Of a stretch of DNA of 64,000 nt, positions 13,131-25,300 are shown one piece after another (position 1 is the stretch's first letter; each line of letters begins with the position of its first letter). Under the pieces are notes generated by a model. The model was not told where the DNA came from and ran no database searches. It saw only the letters and a program-made list of their open reading frames with translations. A program made the translations under genes and the position numbers. This DNA is from Apostichopus japonicus (lineage: Eukaryota; Echinodermata; Holothuroidea; Aspidochirotida; Stichopodidae): the NCBI RefSeq assembly GCF_037975245.1, contig NC_092576.1, positions 23,791,111 through 23,855,110 of the forward strand. The letters run 5' to 3'.

Positions 13131-13305
13131 CATATGGTTGGTCATTTTCAAGAAGTGCCATTTCCGGTGATCTGGGGGGAGGGGGGGGGGGGTATCAGCA
13201 CCAGAAATGTTCTTGTATGCTGCGCGCCAACCGATGGTGGCGCTCGGCTTAGATAGTAATAATTTGCTCCCCTGGGTAACAGAATCTTGGATACGCGCCT
13301 GGTTA
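13131..13305 (-). mobile_element. hAT-type MITE, inverted relative to 12238-12400
   Basis: On the - strand it begins CAGGCGCGTATCCAAGATTC at 13305 and carries the core ccgagcgccaccatcggttg, then a CACCGGAAATGGCACTTC block matching the element at 12238-12400. It directly abuts the start of the element at 12645-13130, so one has probably inserted into the other. Confidence 0.6.
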
Positions 13306-13860
13306 ACACGTTAACGTTTCAGAAACTTGAGGGAAATTGGGCAGTCGAGTATTTAGTTAAATTTATTAATTTTTAAACGTTTATTGTAAATCTCGTATTA
13401 GCCCCCCCCCCCCTCCATAAAAAAAATAAACCCATTGACTCAAAACGAAATCAACATATATGCATACAGGTGTTTGGCATTCCGTATTGTATCTATTAGA
13501 AATTAATGTTTACACTGAGCGATAATAACCAAAAATGCATTGTCAAACTGCACACTCACGAATGTGATATTAAATGCAGTACATGGAACGCACATAACAC
13601 GAGTGGCGTAGAGAAACGGGTAGCCATTTTCCATCGAGAATTGGAACCTACATTGGCTTTAGAACAACGGAAACAATGTGTCTTTATACCGGCTTTACAT
13701 TACAAAGGTAACACGTTAACGTTTGTAACGGATGTACTGATTCATTCAGTTAATCTTTGCTCGAGAAGCTAGAGGAGAATAAGGGATTCGAGTATTAAGA
13801 AGTACGTTAAATTATGTATTTTTCAAACGTTATTGTTAATATTAAAATCACTTAGTATAA
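13306..13860 (+). repeat. Satellite-like repeat, locus 1
   Basis: About one and a half units of a roughly 310-bp repeat that forms a short tandem array at 42016-42830. Shared blocks include cactcacgaatgtgatatta, gggtagccattttcc, gaattggaacctacattggc, aacacgttaacgtttgtaac and gtcgagtattt. The open frame at 13506-13772 lies within this repeat and is not counted as a gene. Confidence 0.75.
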
Positions 13861-14755
13861 GCACCTGGAGATTAAAAGTTTGCTCTGAGTGATAACATAT
13901 TGCATACCCTATGTGTTTCATTTTTGTTAATTATATACTAGATAAACACTGGTAGAATATATGTTTTGCTCTATCAAGCTATTCAATTAATGCATATATG
14001 ATCTTTAAACTTGGAAGTAGTCATAGCTAAACCGAAGATAAAATTTGAGTTGTTCCAATGAGTTTGTATTTTCTGCTCGATCTTCGTGAAAGAACGTTAA
14101 AAGATGGAGGTTAAACAGGGTCTGTTATTACCTCCATGGTTAAAACCAGTTGGCAGTTCTGCCTGAATGCTGAATTCGACCTAATTAGGAATTGTTTCCT
14201 TACCCTGCAAATGATTTACTACAGATATTTATATGAGTTCAGCATTCGAAGCTTCAATCTCTTCGTATTCTTCACCGTCTTTCATGATAGCCTATATTAT
14301 ATTTATTTTAAATACATCTCTGAAGTCAAATACTTCATAAGGGAAATGACGATTATCAGTTGAACCCGACAGATATCAAGCGCCCTCTGTAATAGACCAA
14401 ATGACAGATGGTGGTTGTAAGGAAAATCCACATCTAGTTAACATGTACTCATAACACACACAGCACAGTGCGATTGAGCGTAAGTCATTTTGATAACTGA
14501 GAAATCAAGACAACTCATTGAAACATTAACTTAGACTACTTACAACAAATGTCAATTACACAGAGATATACGCTTTCACATGGACAGGAAGTTTGTGTGT
14601 TATTTGTGTAGGCCTACGTTTGACTTTTCAAAGCTACTCCGGAAACTAAGTAAGCCAATTTCATGACCTCTTGCAATTAAGTTTTGCTCCCAGCTTCCAT
14701 CTGTTTGTAAACCTAGTTCAATTATCTTATATTATCGGTCTATGTACGCTACAGT
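13861..14755. other. Intergenic, no gene seen
   Basis: AT-rich unique-looking DNA with short random open frames. Nothing recognised on either strand. Confidence 0.5.
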
Positions 14756-14758
14756 CGT

Positions 14759-14837
<79 letters not shown>

Positions 14838-14842
14838 TATTA
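14759..14842. repeat. (AT)n microsatellite
   Basis: About 80 bp of alternating A and T with minor breaks at the right end. A shorter similar run is at 15112-15143. Confidence 0.95.
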
Positions 14843-14991
14843 CCATATATATAGATTTTCGAGTTGGTTAGCATCATCATGTTTGATCTCTAGAGTAAAA
14901 ACAGAACTAGTATTGTTCGATACGGGTGTCAAACGCCTACAGTGAAATTACGACCTTCCTTACCGGTTTCGAACCTCTGTACATACAATCA

Positions 14992-15063
14992 GCGTCCATG
15001 GCCTAGTTGGTTAGGGTGTCCGCGTACAAAGCGGGAGGCCCGGGTTCGAATCCCGGTGGAGGC
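14992..15063 (+). tRNA. tRNA-like gene or tRNA pseudogene, anticodon ACA
   Basis: A 72-nt cloverleaf can be drawn: acceptor 14992-14998 with 15057-15063 (one G-G mismatch), D stem 15001-15004 with 15014-15017, anticodon stem 15019-15023 with 15031-15035, loop GTACAAA (anticodon ACA after U33), 4-nt variable region, T stem 15040-15044 with 15052-15056 and loop TTCGAAT. A box TGGCCTAGTTGG and B box GGTTCGAATCC are canonical. A T5 Pol III terminator follows at 15070-15074. ACA would read Cys UGU; cytosolic tRNA-Cys normally carries GCA, so a pseudogene or the head of a SINE is likely. Related heads, also starting GTCCATGGCCTAGTTGG, occur at about 50697-50767 and 22531-22600. Confidence 0.6.
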
Positions 15064-15113
15064 TGGAAGTTTTTCACTTTTCTGGATTTTCCTTCTCATT
15101 ACGTTTTCATTTA

Positions 15114-15144
<31 letters not shown>

Positions 15145-15329
15145 TAATTAATTATATTAAATTAATTATATTAATTTAATATATTTATAGTTTGCAGCTG
15201 ATAGTAATTAAATGTCCTTAAATCCATAGATGGAGAGCTGATCTGCCTATTAGGTCTCAGGGGTTACATATTAGTCCGGTCACTGTGCGACATTCCTTCC
15301 TGTCTATGATCGCAAAAAGTTGTCTAAGG

Positions 15330-15990
15330 TTAATAATAAATAATAATTTATTCTTATATAGCGCTTTACATCAAAAGAATGATCTCAAAGCAGCTTCACA
15401 GAAACGCATAAAAAATACAACTGAAAAAGTATTACAGCTTAAATATAATACAATCTAAAAATATTGCATCCTAAGAATTACAGAAATAAATAACTTAACA
15501 ATAATTATTAAAAAACAATAAAATTCAGAAATTAAAGACAAAAGCAATAAAATATGACAGCATACAATAAAACTAAAATACTTAACTATTACAGCCGAAG
15601 AAATAGCAACAATAAGACTATCAAAACATAAATAGAAAATAAATTTCAATATGAAACAATCAAAACATGGCAAGATGGTAACACAATCAATAAGACTGGA
15701 GGTTTAAAAAGAATAATACTTTCGAAAAAGGTGAGTTTTAAGGTGTGCCTTAAAAACATTTAATGATGGAGCTGCCCTGATGTCATTGGGGAGTGCATTC
15801 CATAGATCAGGTGTTAAATAGGCAAAGGATCGTGCGCCAAAGCTTTTTTGGGCGAATCTGCCAGGCTCTAGTCGTATCTCCATAGAATGTCTGTTCCTCT
15901 GTCTTGTGCGATTTGCAATCTGCATGGGCTCTGGAAGAGCCTGACGACTGATCAGAGAGCCAAGATAGTGAGGGCAGTGCCATTTATAAT
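15330..15990 (-). mobile_element. 3' end of a CR1/L2-type non-LTR retrotransposon
   Basis: The - strand frame 15925-15704 encodes the extreme C-terminus of a LINE reverse transcriptase protein: RTRQRN, SFGARSFAYLTPDLWNALP, then a basic end KAHLKTHLFRKYY. This block is standard in CR1/L2-like ORF2 products. About 400 bp of 3' UTR follow leftward and end at about 15350 in the typical agcgctatataag motif with TTATTA-type repeats. The 5' part is absent, as is usual for truncated LINE copies. Confidence 0.8.
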
Positions 15991-16075
15991 ATTGTAAGTT
16001 ATGACTAGAGACTTAAATTCGATCCTTGCGGAGACAGGTAACCAATGAAGGTCAATCAATATTTTTTTTATATAT

Positions 16076-16222
16076 TCAATCAATATAACCGAGACCATTC
16101 AGACCAGTGATACATTTTTCGCACTTTTTTTTTCAACACCTAAAATCCCAGTGGGGGCGACTGGGGGCGACAAGCTTTCATGGGGGGCTGTCGCCCCCAC
16201 GCCCCCCTTGGCTACGCCACTG
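16076..16222. mobile_element. One end of a hAT-type element
   Basis: Ends at 16222 in ggctacgccactg, that is CAGTGGCGTAGCC read inward, preceded by repeated gggggcgac/gtcgccccc blocks that can pair (about 16152-16200). Its partner end was not found, so the left limit is approximate. Confidence 0.55.
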
Positions 16223-16745
16223 GGTGTCATCAATTGTTTAGAACGTTGTCAACATATTAGGATTATTTAATCACCTTATTATCGGCAACTCAGTATGTAC
16301 CTTTAGAGCACAGTCACATGATATGTGCTTGCTCTCCGTTTAAATCACATGGGTATCAAGTCTTTGTTAGGTACCGTATCGGATCTAACAGTATATTTCA
16401 TGTTCTAATTAATTTACTTATTTACTTATTTAGCCTTTGTAGTTTCTATCTTCCAGTTCATGGGTGTTATCGGATAGATCGTTATGTTAATCAGTTACTA
16501 AATCCGAAGGTACATTTTTGTAGTATCGCTATTAGAGGTAACCTAATTTATTCTCGTCATTTCATACTCAGTCATAGTTATGCTTTAATCATCATAACCG
16601 ACATTATTAGCACGTCACTGTTCTGAGTACAATCATTATCGTATTTAGTTTAGTAATTAATTCTCGTAAAGCTGTAGTATTATTTTGAATCATTTATCTT
16701 GTTTCACAGTTTCATCACATAAATACAAGTTGGGAAATTCAGAAA
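16223..16745. other. Intergenic, no gene seen
   Basis: AT-rich DNA. The open frame at 16318-16626 has no recognisable content and looks random. Confidence 0.45.
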
Positions 16746-16749
16746 GCTA

Positions 16750-18480
16750 CATCTGTCTTTGCCTCATTTTTTGGTAAGCTGGCTGTCTAACGAGCATATC
16801 TAACGTGAGTGAGGGCAGCACACAAAGTATCATTAATCGTAACAGCAGATGCAACTTTGCTAGTTTGAAGATGTTGCTGATAAAATGTCTAACCTTTGGA
16901 CTTAAAATATGAACATTCTGTTCTTTTAACCCTGTTGACTTTACATTTATCCATTCCAAAGAAGTTTACTGCCCGGGAATTATAACGCATCTGATGTCGA
17001 TAAAGAAATGTTTCGGCTATAGGTTTTCCCGGTTCTTTGTTTTCCAAGCAACCATTTTGAAATAGCTATGTTTAACTCCAAATCATATTCAATTAACCAT
17101 AGGACCAAACGGTTCCATTTGGTTACTGTAATGTGTTAAATAGTTTATTTTTGTTGCAATACTACCTTCTGGAAAAATCAACACATATTAGTTTAGGAAA
17201 TCGTCAACAACACCATGCAAATATACTACCATCTGACCACTTTGCTTTGGAGAAAACAAAATACTTAATATGTCATTTAACTGAACAATCAACTCCCAAA
17301 CATTGTCGCCAGCAACCTCATTTCTACCAAACATCAGTAGAGCTAACCTACAGAATCACCACATCTATGATGCATTTTGGTTAAAGACAACTTTTCCCGA
17401 TGACCACAGTACATAAGATGGTTTGGATGATTTATCTGCCCATACATACTTGACATTTTGTAGTGCTTCGTTAATTTCTGAGATAATTAAATACTTTATT
17501 TCTACTGGGGAAGCAATAACTTTAGTCAAAACAAGAGGGCAGATTCATTCTAGCAAATCATCTATTGGATCATATGGGAGTCCATATTGATAACATAAAA
17601 GCATGACAACTTGTTTAATGAGGAATGGTGTTTGACACCATACTCTGAAGACAAATTTGGTTGTTGTTACACAATATGCAACTGATGTTCATAGTCATGA
17701 ATAGATTGTTCTCTTAAAGTGACTTGCTAAATGTGTCGCTTCATACTATTTTAGGTGCACATACAACTCCGACAAATCATGTTGGCATGCTGTACTGTTT
17801 TCCGTGTACTTTCAGGCTTCAGCCCTTTGTCTCTAAAACTTGAAAATTAGTGACCAACTGTTTTGCAACATGAGTTCAGCCAAATTTCTTCAAAAGACTT
17901 ATCTTACATAACCATTCCAATTGTATTGAACTCAGCTTTATTCTATGCTTTGCTGGTTACCAATTTTATAGTACATCTCATTAAGCGTTTGTTTTTCCAT
18001 TGTAGTTTCCTGTAATGATTGCATATATCAAATCATCAAAGAATAATTGATTTTTGACTGTTTGCGGTGTTTCAAAAATCTTGTTTTCATTGGTGAAATG
18101 ATCCATCATAAAAATTGATGTTAGACCCAATGTTGACAACGCATGTGTGTTTAACACTTCATTCAAACATATGTTTGTTTGAGAAGTGACTTCATACTCT
18201 CCAGAATAGGAACATACATGCATGTAACTACTTCAGTGTTATAACAGTTGATATGACCGATGATGTATTCTACTGGGGCTATATAGGCGGTGTTGTTCAA
18301 CACAAATTCTTTCTGGTGAGTCTCACTGTCGAAGTATTTGTTGAGTATTTGTGTACTTACTGTTGTCCTTGGCAAGCTGTGTTTTTCTATAAGTATCAAG
18401 GTGAACAAGCCGACATCATCCTGCATATTTTTTTCCTGTATATTTTAGTTGTTCTTCATCATCTCTGTTAGAACCTATTT
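16750..18480 (-). pseudogene. Decayed transposon-encoded protein gene
   Basis: Read on the - strand in shifting frames, this region keeps the order of blocks seen in a protein type common in repeats of marine invertebrates and fish: YVPILESMKSLLKQ (about 18200), KIGNQQ (about 17960), QYNWNGYVR, and EYGVKHHSSLNKLSCFYVI (about 17600-17660) before a DSHMIQ stretch that corresponds to an intact LPxDIMHDLLEG-type motif. Many stops and frameshifts break it. I do not know the superfamily with certainty. The same family seems to contribute fragments inside the TIR element at 33157-36716. Recognition is from memory of the pattern only. Confidence 0.5.
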
Positions 18481-18989
18481 TGATTCCCGGATCATTCAGT
18501 ATTTGTCCATTTTCTACAATTGCAAGAGATGGTTCACAATAGTAGTCTTGCAACCAAGTTTCTTCAATGATATTAGAAGCAGCATCGATCTGAAACCCTC
18601 ATTGGCTACGTTGTATATGTTTTATATAGGAATTCACCTCAATGTACACATTCTCACATACATGTATCACACACCTAACATTGAAATTTGACTCGTGTTC
18701 ATGAACTAAACGTAAGTACTGAATTAATCTTCTAAATGCCACTGCCTGGTACATATGACATTGCAAACACCTGTTTTGCATCCATAGTTTAGTCATGAGC
18801 CTAATTTTTCTTAAAAATCAGAATTTGGTTATATTCAGTTGAGGCATAGACTACCTATACTTTAGCCTAGGCGTATGTAGGCCATTAGCCTATTCAAAGT
18901 GCAAACGTTGATACCCTGAATTACTGGCTATAGCCTAAGCTACAACTAAAATCTTAACAAAGTGTGTACTGCTAAGGTCCGCGTGACGT

Positions 18990-19368
18990 TATAAATATCT
19001 AATATACGATAAATCAAGACTAGTTAATAGAACTGTAAGCGCGTAAAACCAAACGAGTTTTACATACTGATACCTTTTTGAAATGATATATTGTCTTATT
19101 GTGAGGTCAGTGGGGGAGGGAGTGAAGTGACATGGCAACCATGGAAAAGTCTATTATATTCTGGATATAACTTATACCGTTATTCCACTGACCTACGAAT
19201 ATTTAGTAGGTAAAGAGATCACATTTAGTAAATTCTTTAACATGACAGTAACACTAATGAACATGGACAGTCGAAAATTAATTGCTTTTTTAGTTGCTTG
19301 AGCTATTGCATTAAATAACGTAACAAACAAGATCGTCAAATGCAACATTTTCCTCTTTCAAGGTCAAG
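18990..19368 (+). promoter_or_regulatory. Conserved upstream region of paralogue A
   Basis: Strongly similar to 48205-48587 upstream of paralogue B (tacgataaatcaagactagt, gtgaggtcagtgggggag, tattctggatataa). The paralogue duplication therefore took the promoter along. Just before the ATG both copies have a pyrimidine run ending ttcaag (19350-19362), which could be the acceptor of an upstream noncoding exon instead of the 5' UTR itself. 18481-18989 to the left holds no recognised gene. Confidence 0.5.
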
Positions 19369-22300
19369 ATGAACAAATCTATAGCAATAACATTGGTAGC
19401 ATTGGTGTTCGTCTCTGGGCTCGTCTTCTGGCAATATTCAACGGTAATTATCCAATCAATAGGTGAGTTCAGTCCTTCTTATGATGAAACAAAATATATC
19501 ATGTTTAACCATTAAATATGTCATTTGTAACTGCTAATAGTCTTACTTCAGCTTAGAATGTTAAGGACGTGTAAGTGATGATATCGAGTTGAATAAATTG
19601 CATACGATCTCAGAAAATATCGCGATGTTGGTACGTAGTTGAACCACAACATATTCAATATAGCAGTGAACGTAAAAAGATAAACAATAAATGTGTTATC
19701 AAATAGTAGACGATTGAATACCTGCCTCTCGGCACATTACTGACTAACAATACTGAAGGTGTCGTAGATTCCCCAGGAATACAATTTAAAAATGTGGGTT
19801 GGGGGAGGGGCTGTTTTGGTGGAAACGCCAAAAATAGAAACCAAGAACAAATAATCTATATGAGGTAATCGTCTAAGCATATTTGTAACTGAGCCTATGA
19901 CTGTTTGTTTTGTCAATGGTTCCTAGGTAGAACATTGAGTCACGGAATATATTTTTTAATGTTTTTAATACTGCCTCATATTGATCGAATTTGTGAATAA
20001 ATTTAGTTAGGAATAATGTATATGCGTTGGAAAAATTTAGCTACACTAGGCATTTGCAATAATCCACACCTTGCAACCTAACCAGTAATAGCTATATATT
20101 ATTTTCTGCTCATGTGAGCAAATGAAAATATGCACTTAAATTTGGTCTCATTATAGAAAAGTATTCATGGCTTCATCCGATATTTTTATCTCATTTGTTT
20201 CTCGAATATCTCCTCCTTGCACCTTTCTCCTGAAAGTCTCAATTTAATAAATGCTATATCCAGTTAGCTCTATACTACCAAGTCGTATGTATTTGCCAAT
20301 TGATTTGTTGAAAACGAACATGGTATAATGATATGTATATGCCGTTTTAATAATAAAGCAACTCTCATCGTATACATTGACATAGCGTAAATTCATATGA
20401 TCATCACTTCCACGCGGACATAGCAAATATTTTGAATATAGGACATTATTATTGCTTTTTCAGTTACCTTAGCAACTATCGATATCACAATTATTATAGC
20501 TTTTTCAGTTACCTTAGAAACTATCGATATGACAAAAGTGGTTATTTAATTTTCCAGAGGCAGCAAACCCAAACAGTAATTTTAGCTTTAAACGCAGAGA
20601 CAAATATATAATAGATTTGAACAACGTACGTATTATCAAAATACATAATTACAACGGTAAAAGCCAAAACAGTATGAGGATAGCTAATACTTTGTTCATG
20701 AATGAAGAATGTGAATGTTTAATATAATAGAACTACCTGAATTGTTTTTTAGTTCCTGTTTATGTTTAATTGTTGTTCGAGGCGGAAACAATTCTAGGTT
20801 CGTGCCATCTCCAATAAGATACTCAGATATTGATGTAGATGTGTCAGTACCTTCGATAGATGAACTGCACGAAAGATCGGTCCTCATCACAACCTCCTCT
20901 GACAAAAATATTGATTTAGATGTGTCAGTACCTTCGATAGATGAACTGTACGACAGATTGGTCCTCATCACAGCCTTCTCTGACAATCACTACAAAGAAG
21001 CGATGGGTTACATCGGGACAGCTCAGAAATATATGCCTGGAAAGAGAATCGTCGTTTATGACCTAGGATTGCCAACAAAGAAGCAACACGAGGTATTAAT
21101 ACATTGTAATGCTTCTTTGAAAAATTGGAAATAATATGATACAACAACACACAACATGGGTTATTTAATTGTGAAATATTCTTAAGCATGGAAAACCATT
21201 CTGAGTTATAATAATTGGCGTGTAGAGCAATGGACATTGCTACATGGAATTCATGATCATTCCTACTTGTGGTGGTTTACTAAAAAGGAGCAAACCAAGA
21301 CACCTGCATAATACATCATAACACCATACATTTTGATGTAACACGCAATAAGTCATAAATACACAAAGACAATTAGGATACAAGTCTGCTACGAAAACAC
21401 TTTTTGTACGACACTTTAGCTTTTACCAGTACCGTTTCATGTATACATTTTTAAACTTTGCACTCACTGAAAACTAGACTATAAAACAGAAGTCAATCAA
21501 TCATGACAGTCTTTCTTATTTAGTACATAACATTTACTAACTGCTTCTTTTAATTTAAGAGAGCTGACCAATTTGAGTAAAGTCTGATCTGGATGTTGTC
21601 ACCAGTGACAGCTAGTTATTATGGTAAAATTTCTTTTAATTATGTAGAGGTCTTAGAATTGAGTTCTGTAACACGATTACGTTGGATGTTCAGAAGAAAG
21701 GTTAACTAATGAGATAATCAACAGACACATTCCCAAAGTTATGGTAACACTTTAATGCATCTTTATGCCGCTCCCCGCCCCCACCACCACCACAAGAAAA
21801 AAATACCGATGCGATAACTGCACTTTGATGTAAATATGTTCTTACATCGCTTTTGCTTAATACAGGTGAAAAGGCTCTGCAATGTCGAACTACGGATGTT
21901 TAACTTCAATGATTATCCACAGCATGTCAGCGATTTGCATACTTACGCATGGAAGGCAATAATAATTAACGTGAGTTGTCATTAGAATATCGTTTCATCG
22001 TATTGGCTGTTCTCAACCCGTTCACTATTTTGTAACTCTCACATATTATAACATATACTCAACAGTCGACATGTTTCTCTTTGTAGGGATATAACAATTT
22101 TAACGTAACAAAGAAAAATCTTTTGGACAAAACATATGCATTTCGTAATAACAATTGTTCGTAACATCATAAAGAGTAAACATTCCTTAGAAACGGATAT
22201 AACCATTTACAGATGTATTCGGCACTACTTTATTTATACCAGAATGTGTACTTCTAGGTATATTTCTGTGCAAGGCAGTTACAAGCAAAACTCATTCACA

Positions 22301-25300
22301 CACTTTGAAAAATACGTTATCGGTAGCCTAAAAATATCTTTCGATATAATGTAAGTAAAATGCTTGTTTGTTATGGCTTACGCAGTTTCGTGTGACAAAT
22401 TGAAACACTTCTCTCTCGGCACTGTAATTAAAGCCCAAAATAGTCCAGAAACAGATCCCGACCAATAGCTAAAGACTTCCGGCTGTGACACTAGATTTCC
22501 AAGTTTCAATTCAAGTGAGAACATTTTTAGCCCCCACCGGCACTCGAATCCTGACGTGCCCCTCAACTTGCTCTCTTCCCTAACAATTGGGCTTTGGACT
22601 GATTGTAGGTAGAGACCAGTAAGGAAGGTCGCCATTCACTTCTAGGTCTTGCCTTTATCGAACAATGCTAGTCCTGTTTGGTGATAGTCTTTGCATTAGT
22701 CTAGAGATCAATCATAATGCTAAGCAGCTCAACAAGTATATTGTCCGATCATCGTCATTCATAAAAAGATGAATTTCAATGGCGTTCATCTAATACGAAG
22801 CATTAGTCTAAGTAAATACAATAAAACGTAAACAGGTTTAGACGTTGACGTTACTCTGTTTGGCAAACATGAAATATTTTGCGACTACCAATTGGCTGCA
22901 AAAATTAAGGTAAACAATTGCATTTATATATAACATTATATGTGTTATTATGCAATGTCAAGAAAGCTATCCAATTTCATCCAGATCTAAGTTTTGACTT
23001 AATGCTCAATTTTTAATTAAATGTTTTTATTAGAGGTCTGTTAGTAGATAGATGGCCGAAGGGTTGGGACCAGTGGCGGATTGGCCACACGTTGAACCTT
23101 TTCACCGATGCTTACTAGAGCGTTTGGCTTGCCTACAAGCTGATGATAACGCTACCTGTGTCACAAGTGGCATATGAACGTTCTTTCTCTGCCTTGAAGA
23201 GAATCAAACACCGTTTGAGAAGTACAATGACACAAGAACATGTTGAGGCGTTCATGTTGATGTATGTGGAAAAAGGGATCTTGGCCAAACTTGACACAAA
23301 ATATATCATCGATGGTGTGGCTGCCAGAAACAGCGAACTGCGTAGGCTTCTACTCTCGTAGACATGACATGTGCTCGTGTTATTGAACATATATGTTTTA
23401 GTGGATTTTATTTAGGTTTTGTTTTTCAATTTTTTAAGCATGTCGTCACAAATGCTTGAAAAACCAATTAAAATTCAGTCTAAAACATATATTTTTGCCT
23501 ATTTTGGTTTACGTTTTAACATTCCTCAGAAAGTGTTGCTTCTGGATATTATTTTTGGGTCTTTTTTAAAGGATTATATTAACCTACAAAATTGAAAAAT
23601 ATAGCACCATTTTGCATCTAGGCCAACACATCTCAACGCGGAGGGGGACACCCCTCCCCTTAGACCCTCCCCCAGGACTGCGATCACTAGTAAGTAATAT
23701 ATCAATGAACAATGGGCCGGTCTAGGGAATAATGCCCGGGCCGGTTTTTAACACCCAGTCCGCCCCTGGTTGGGACTACTAACTCAGTAGACACGGCTAA
23801 CCTATAGAACAATGTTGAGTTTACTTAACTCATAATATATCTAGATGGAATAAACAATTAGTAGAATGGTAGTAACGTCATTCATAGTTCACTTCTTAAC
23901 AAGCTTTGTAATGTTTCGGATATATTAGGCAATATTTTTATACTACTTGCAAAGGTCGTTCATGCAAAATGTAATGTGTTGTGTTCTAACCGAGTATTTT
24001 TGCTTTGTTAAATGAGGTCAAGTTACAAGTCACTCATAATAAAGTCAAGTGATAAGTGAATTTCATTTGCATCAAGGCAAGTCACAACTTATTTGATTAT
24101 AAATTTAAAATACAGTTAAATATAACAACAACCAATGAAGTCAGTCTCTAGGTCAAATGACACATTAACAGCTTAGGTTTAACTAGGATTATTGATGAAG
24201 TGTCTCGCGTCAAGTGGATGACATGTACAATTTCCTAAAATGCCATGATTTAAAACAGGGACTTTATTCTACCTCTCCCAATTCAACTATGACATGAACT
24301 GAAATTGAAATCATGAAACACGACAAAACAATATTTATTATAGCTGAACTGATTACAGTTATTACCAAGATACTACCTTTAGGAATCACTTAACTGAACT
24401 TTCATATCAATTGCTATTGCCAACAATATGCCCATAATGCAATAAGTTTAGATTAAATAATTGTATATCCCACATTACTTATGATCCTAAAGCTTCAACT
24501 GTATATTTCATGTCCCAAAAGGAAGATTTACTTTAATGTTTTTTTGATGCTAATAGTAACTAGTCCTATGTAGCATATTTAGCATAACTATCAATGGCCC
24601 ATAAAAACAAACCCTACTTAAGAAGTGAAGAGAATTGTAACACTAAAATATTAATTTCTAGGGTGTTAGTTAATTGGACTGTTTACATTGACATTGAAAA
24701 GATGACAAAAAACCAAGAGAATTAAATTATATTCCACCCACCCCCCCCCCCCCCAGTGGCATATGACATCACAAATTAGCAAAGGGTAGCTCCATGCCAC
24801 GACGTTACAAATAAAATTTACTCCCGTACCTTGCAAAATAATGGTCTTATATATTTTAGGGTAAGTTTATCACAAGGATCTCCGTTATATAAGTTCAGTA
24901 TGATGGTTTGGGATTCCTTCCATTTAATCCTAAGGTATGTTTAGGCTAACACTAAGAATGACTTAAATTAATTATTCTAAGTATAGATATTGTAGTCGTC
25001 GCGGTCACAAGTAGAATTTGATATATTTTCACATGTCAATCATCATCGAAGTCTGATTTGGAATATGTTAATGAGATAAATCGATGATGTGTCATTTTAA
25101 ATCGACATATCATCAATTTAAACTGGTAGATGGCGAACTAAATTGACATATACCGATATATTTTACAAATCATTGATTTAAATTGGTAAAAATCTAACTA
25201 AATTGGTATAAGTCGATTTAAATCTGTTTATGCTGATTTAAACTGGTATAAGTCGATTTAAACCGGTAGATGTCGATTTAAATGACATATACCGATTTAT

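Noticed and set aside
12790-13256. Overlapping long open frames on both strands, rich in F/S/L or K/R/E
   Set aside because: They arise from a polypyrimidine tract inside a non-autonomous TIR element; the inverted copy at 10441-10936 gives the same artefacts.
22136-22354. Possible extra exon in intron 3, partly conserved between A and B
   Set aside because: Conserved only to the level of the rest of the duplicated intron; B has frame breaks and no common reading frame.
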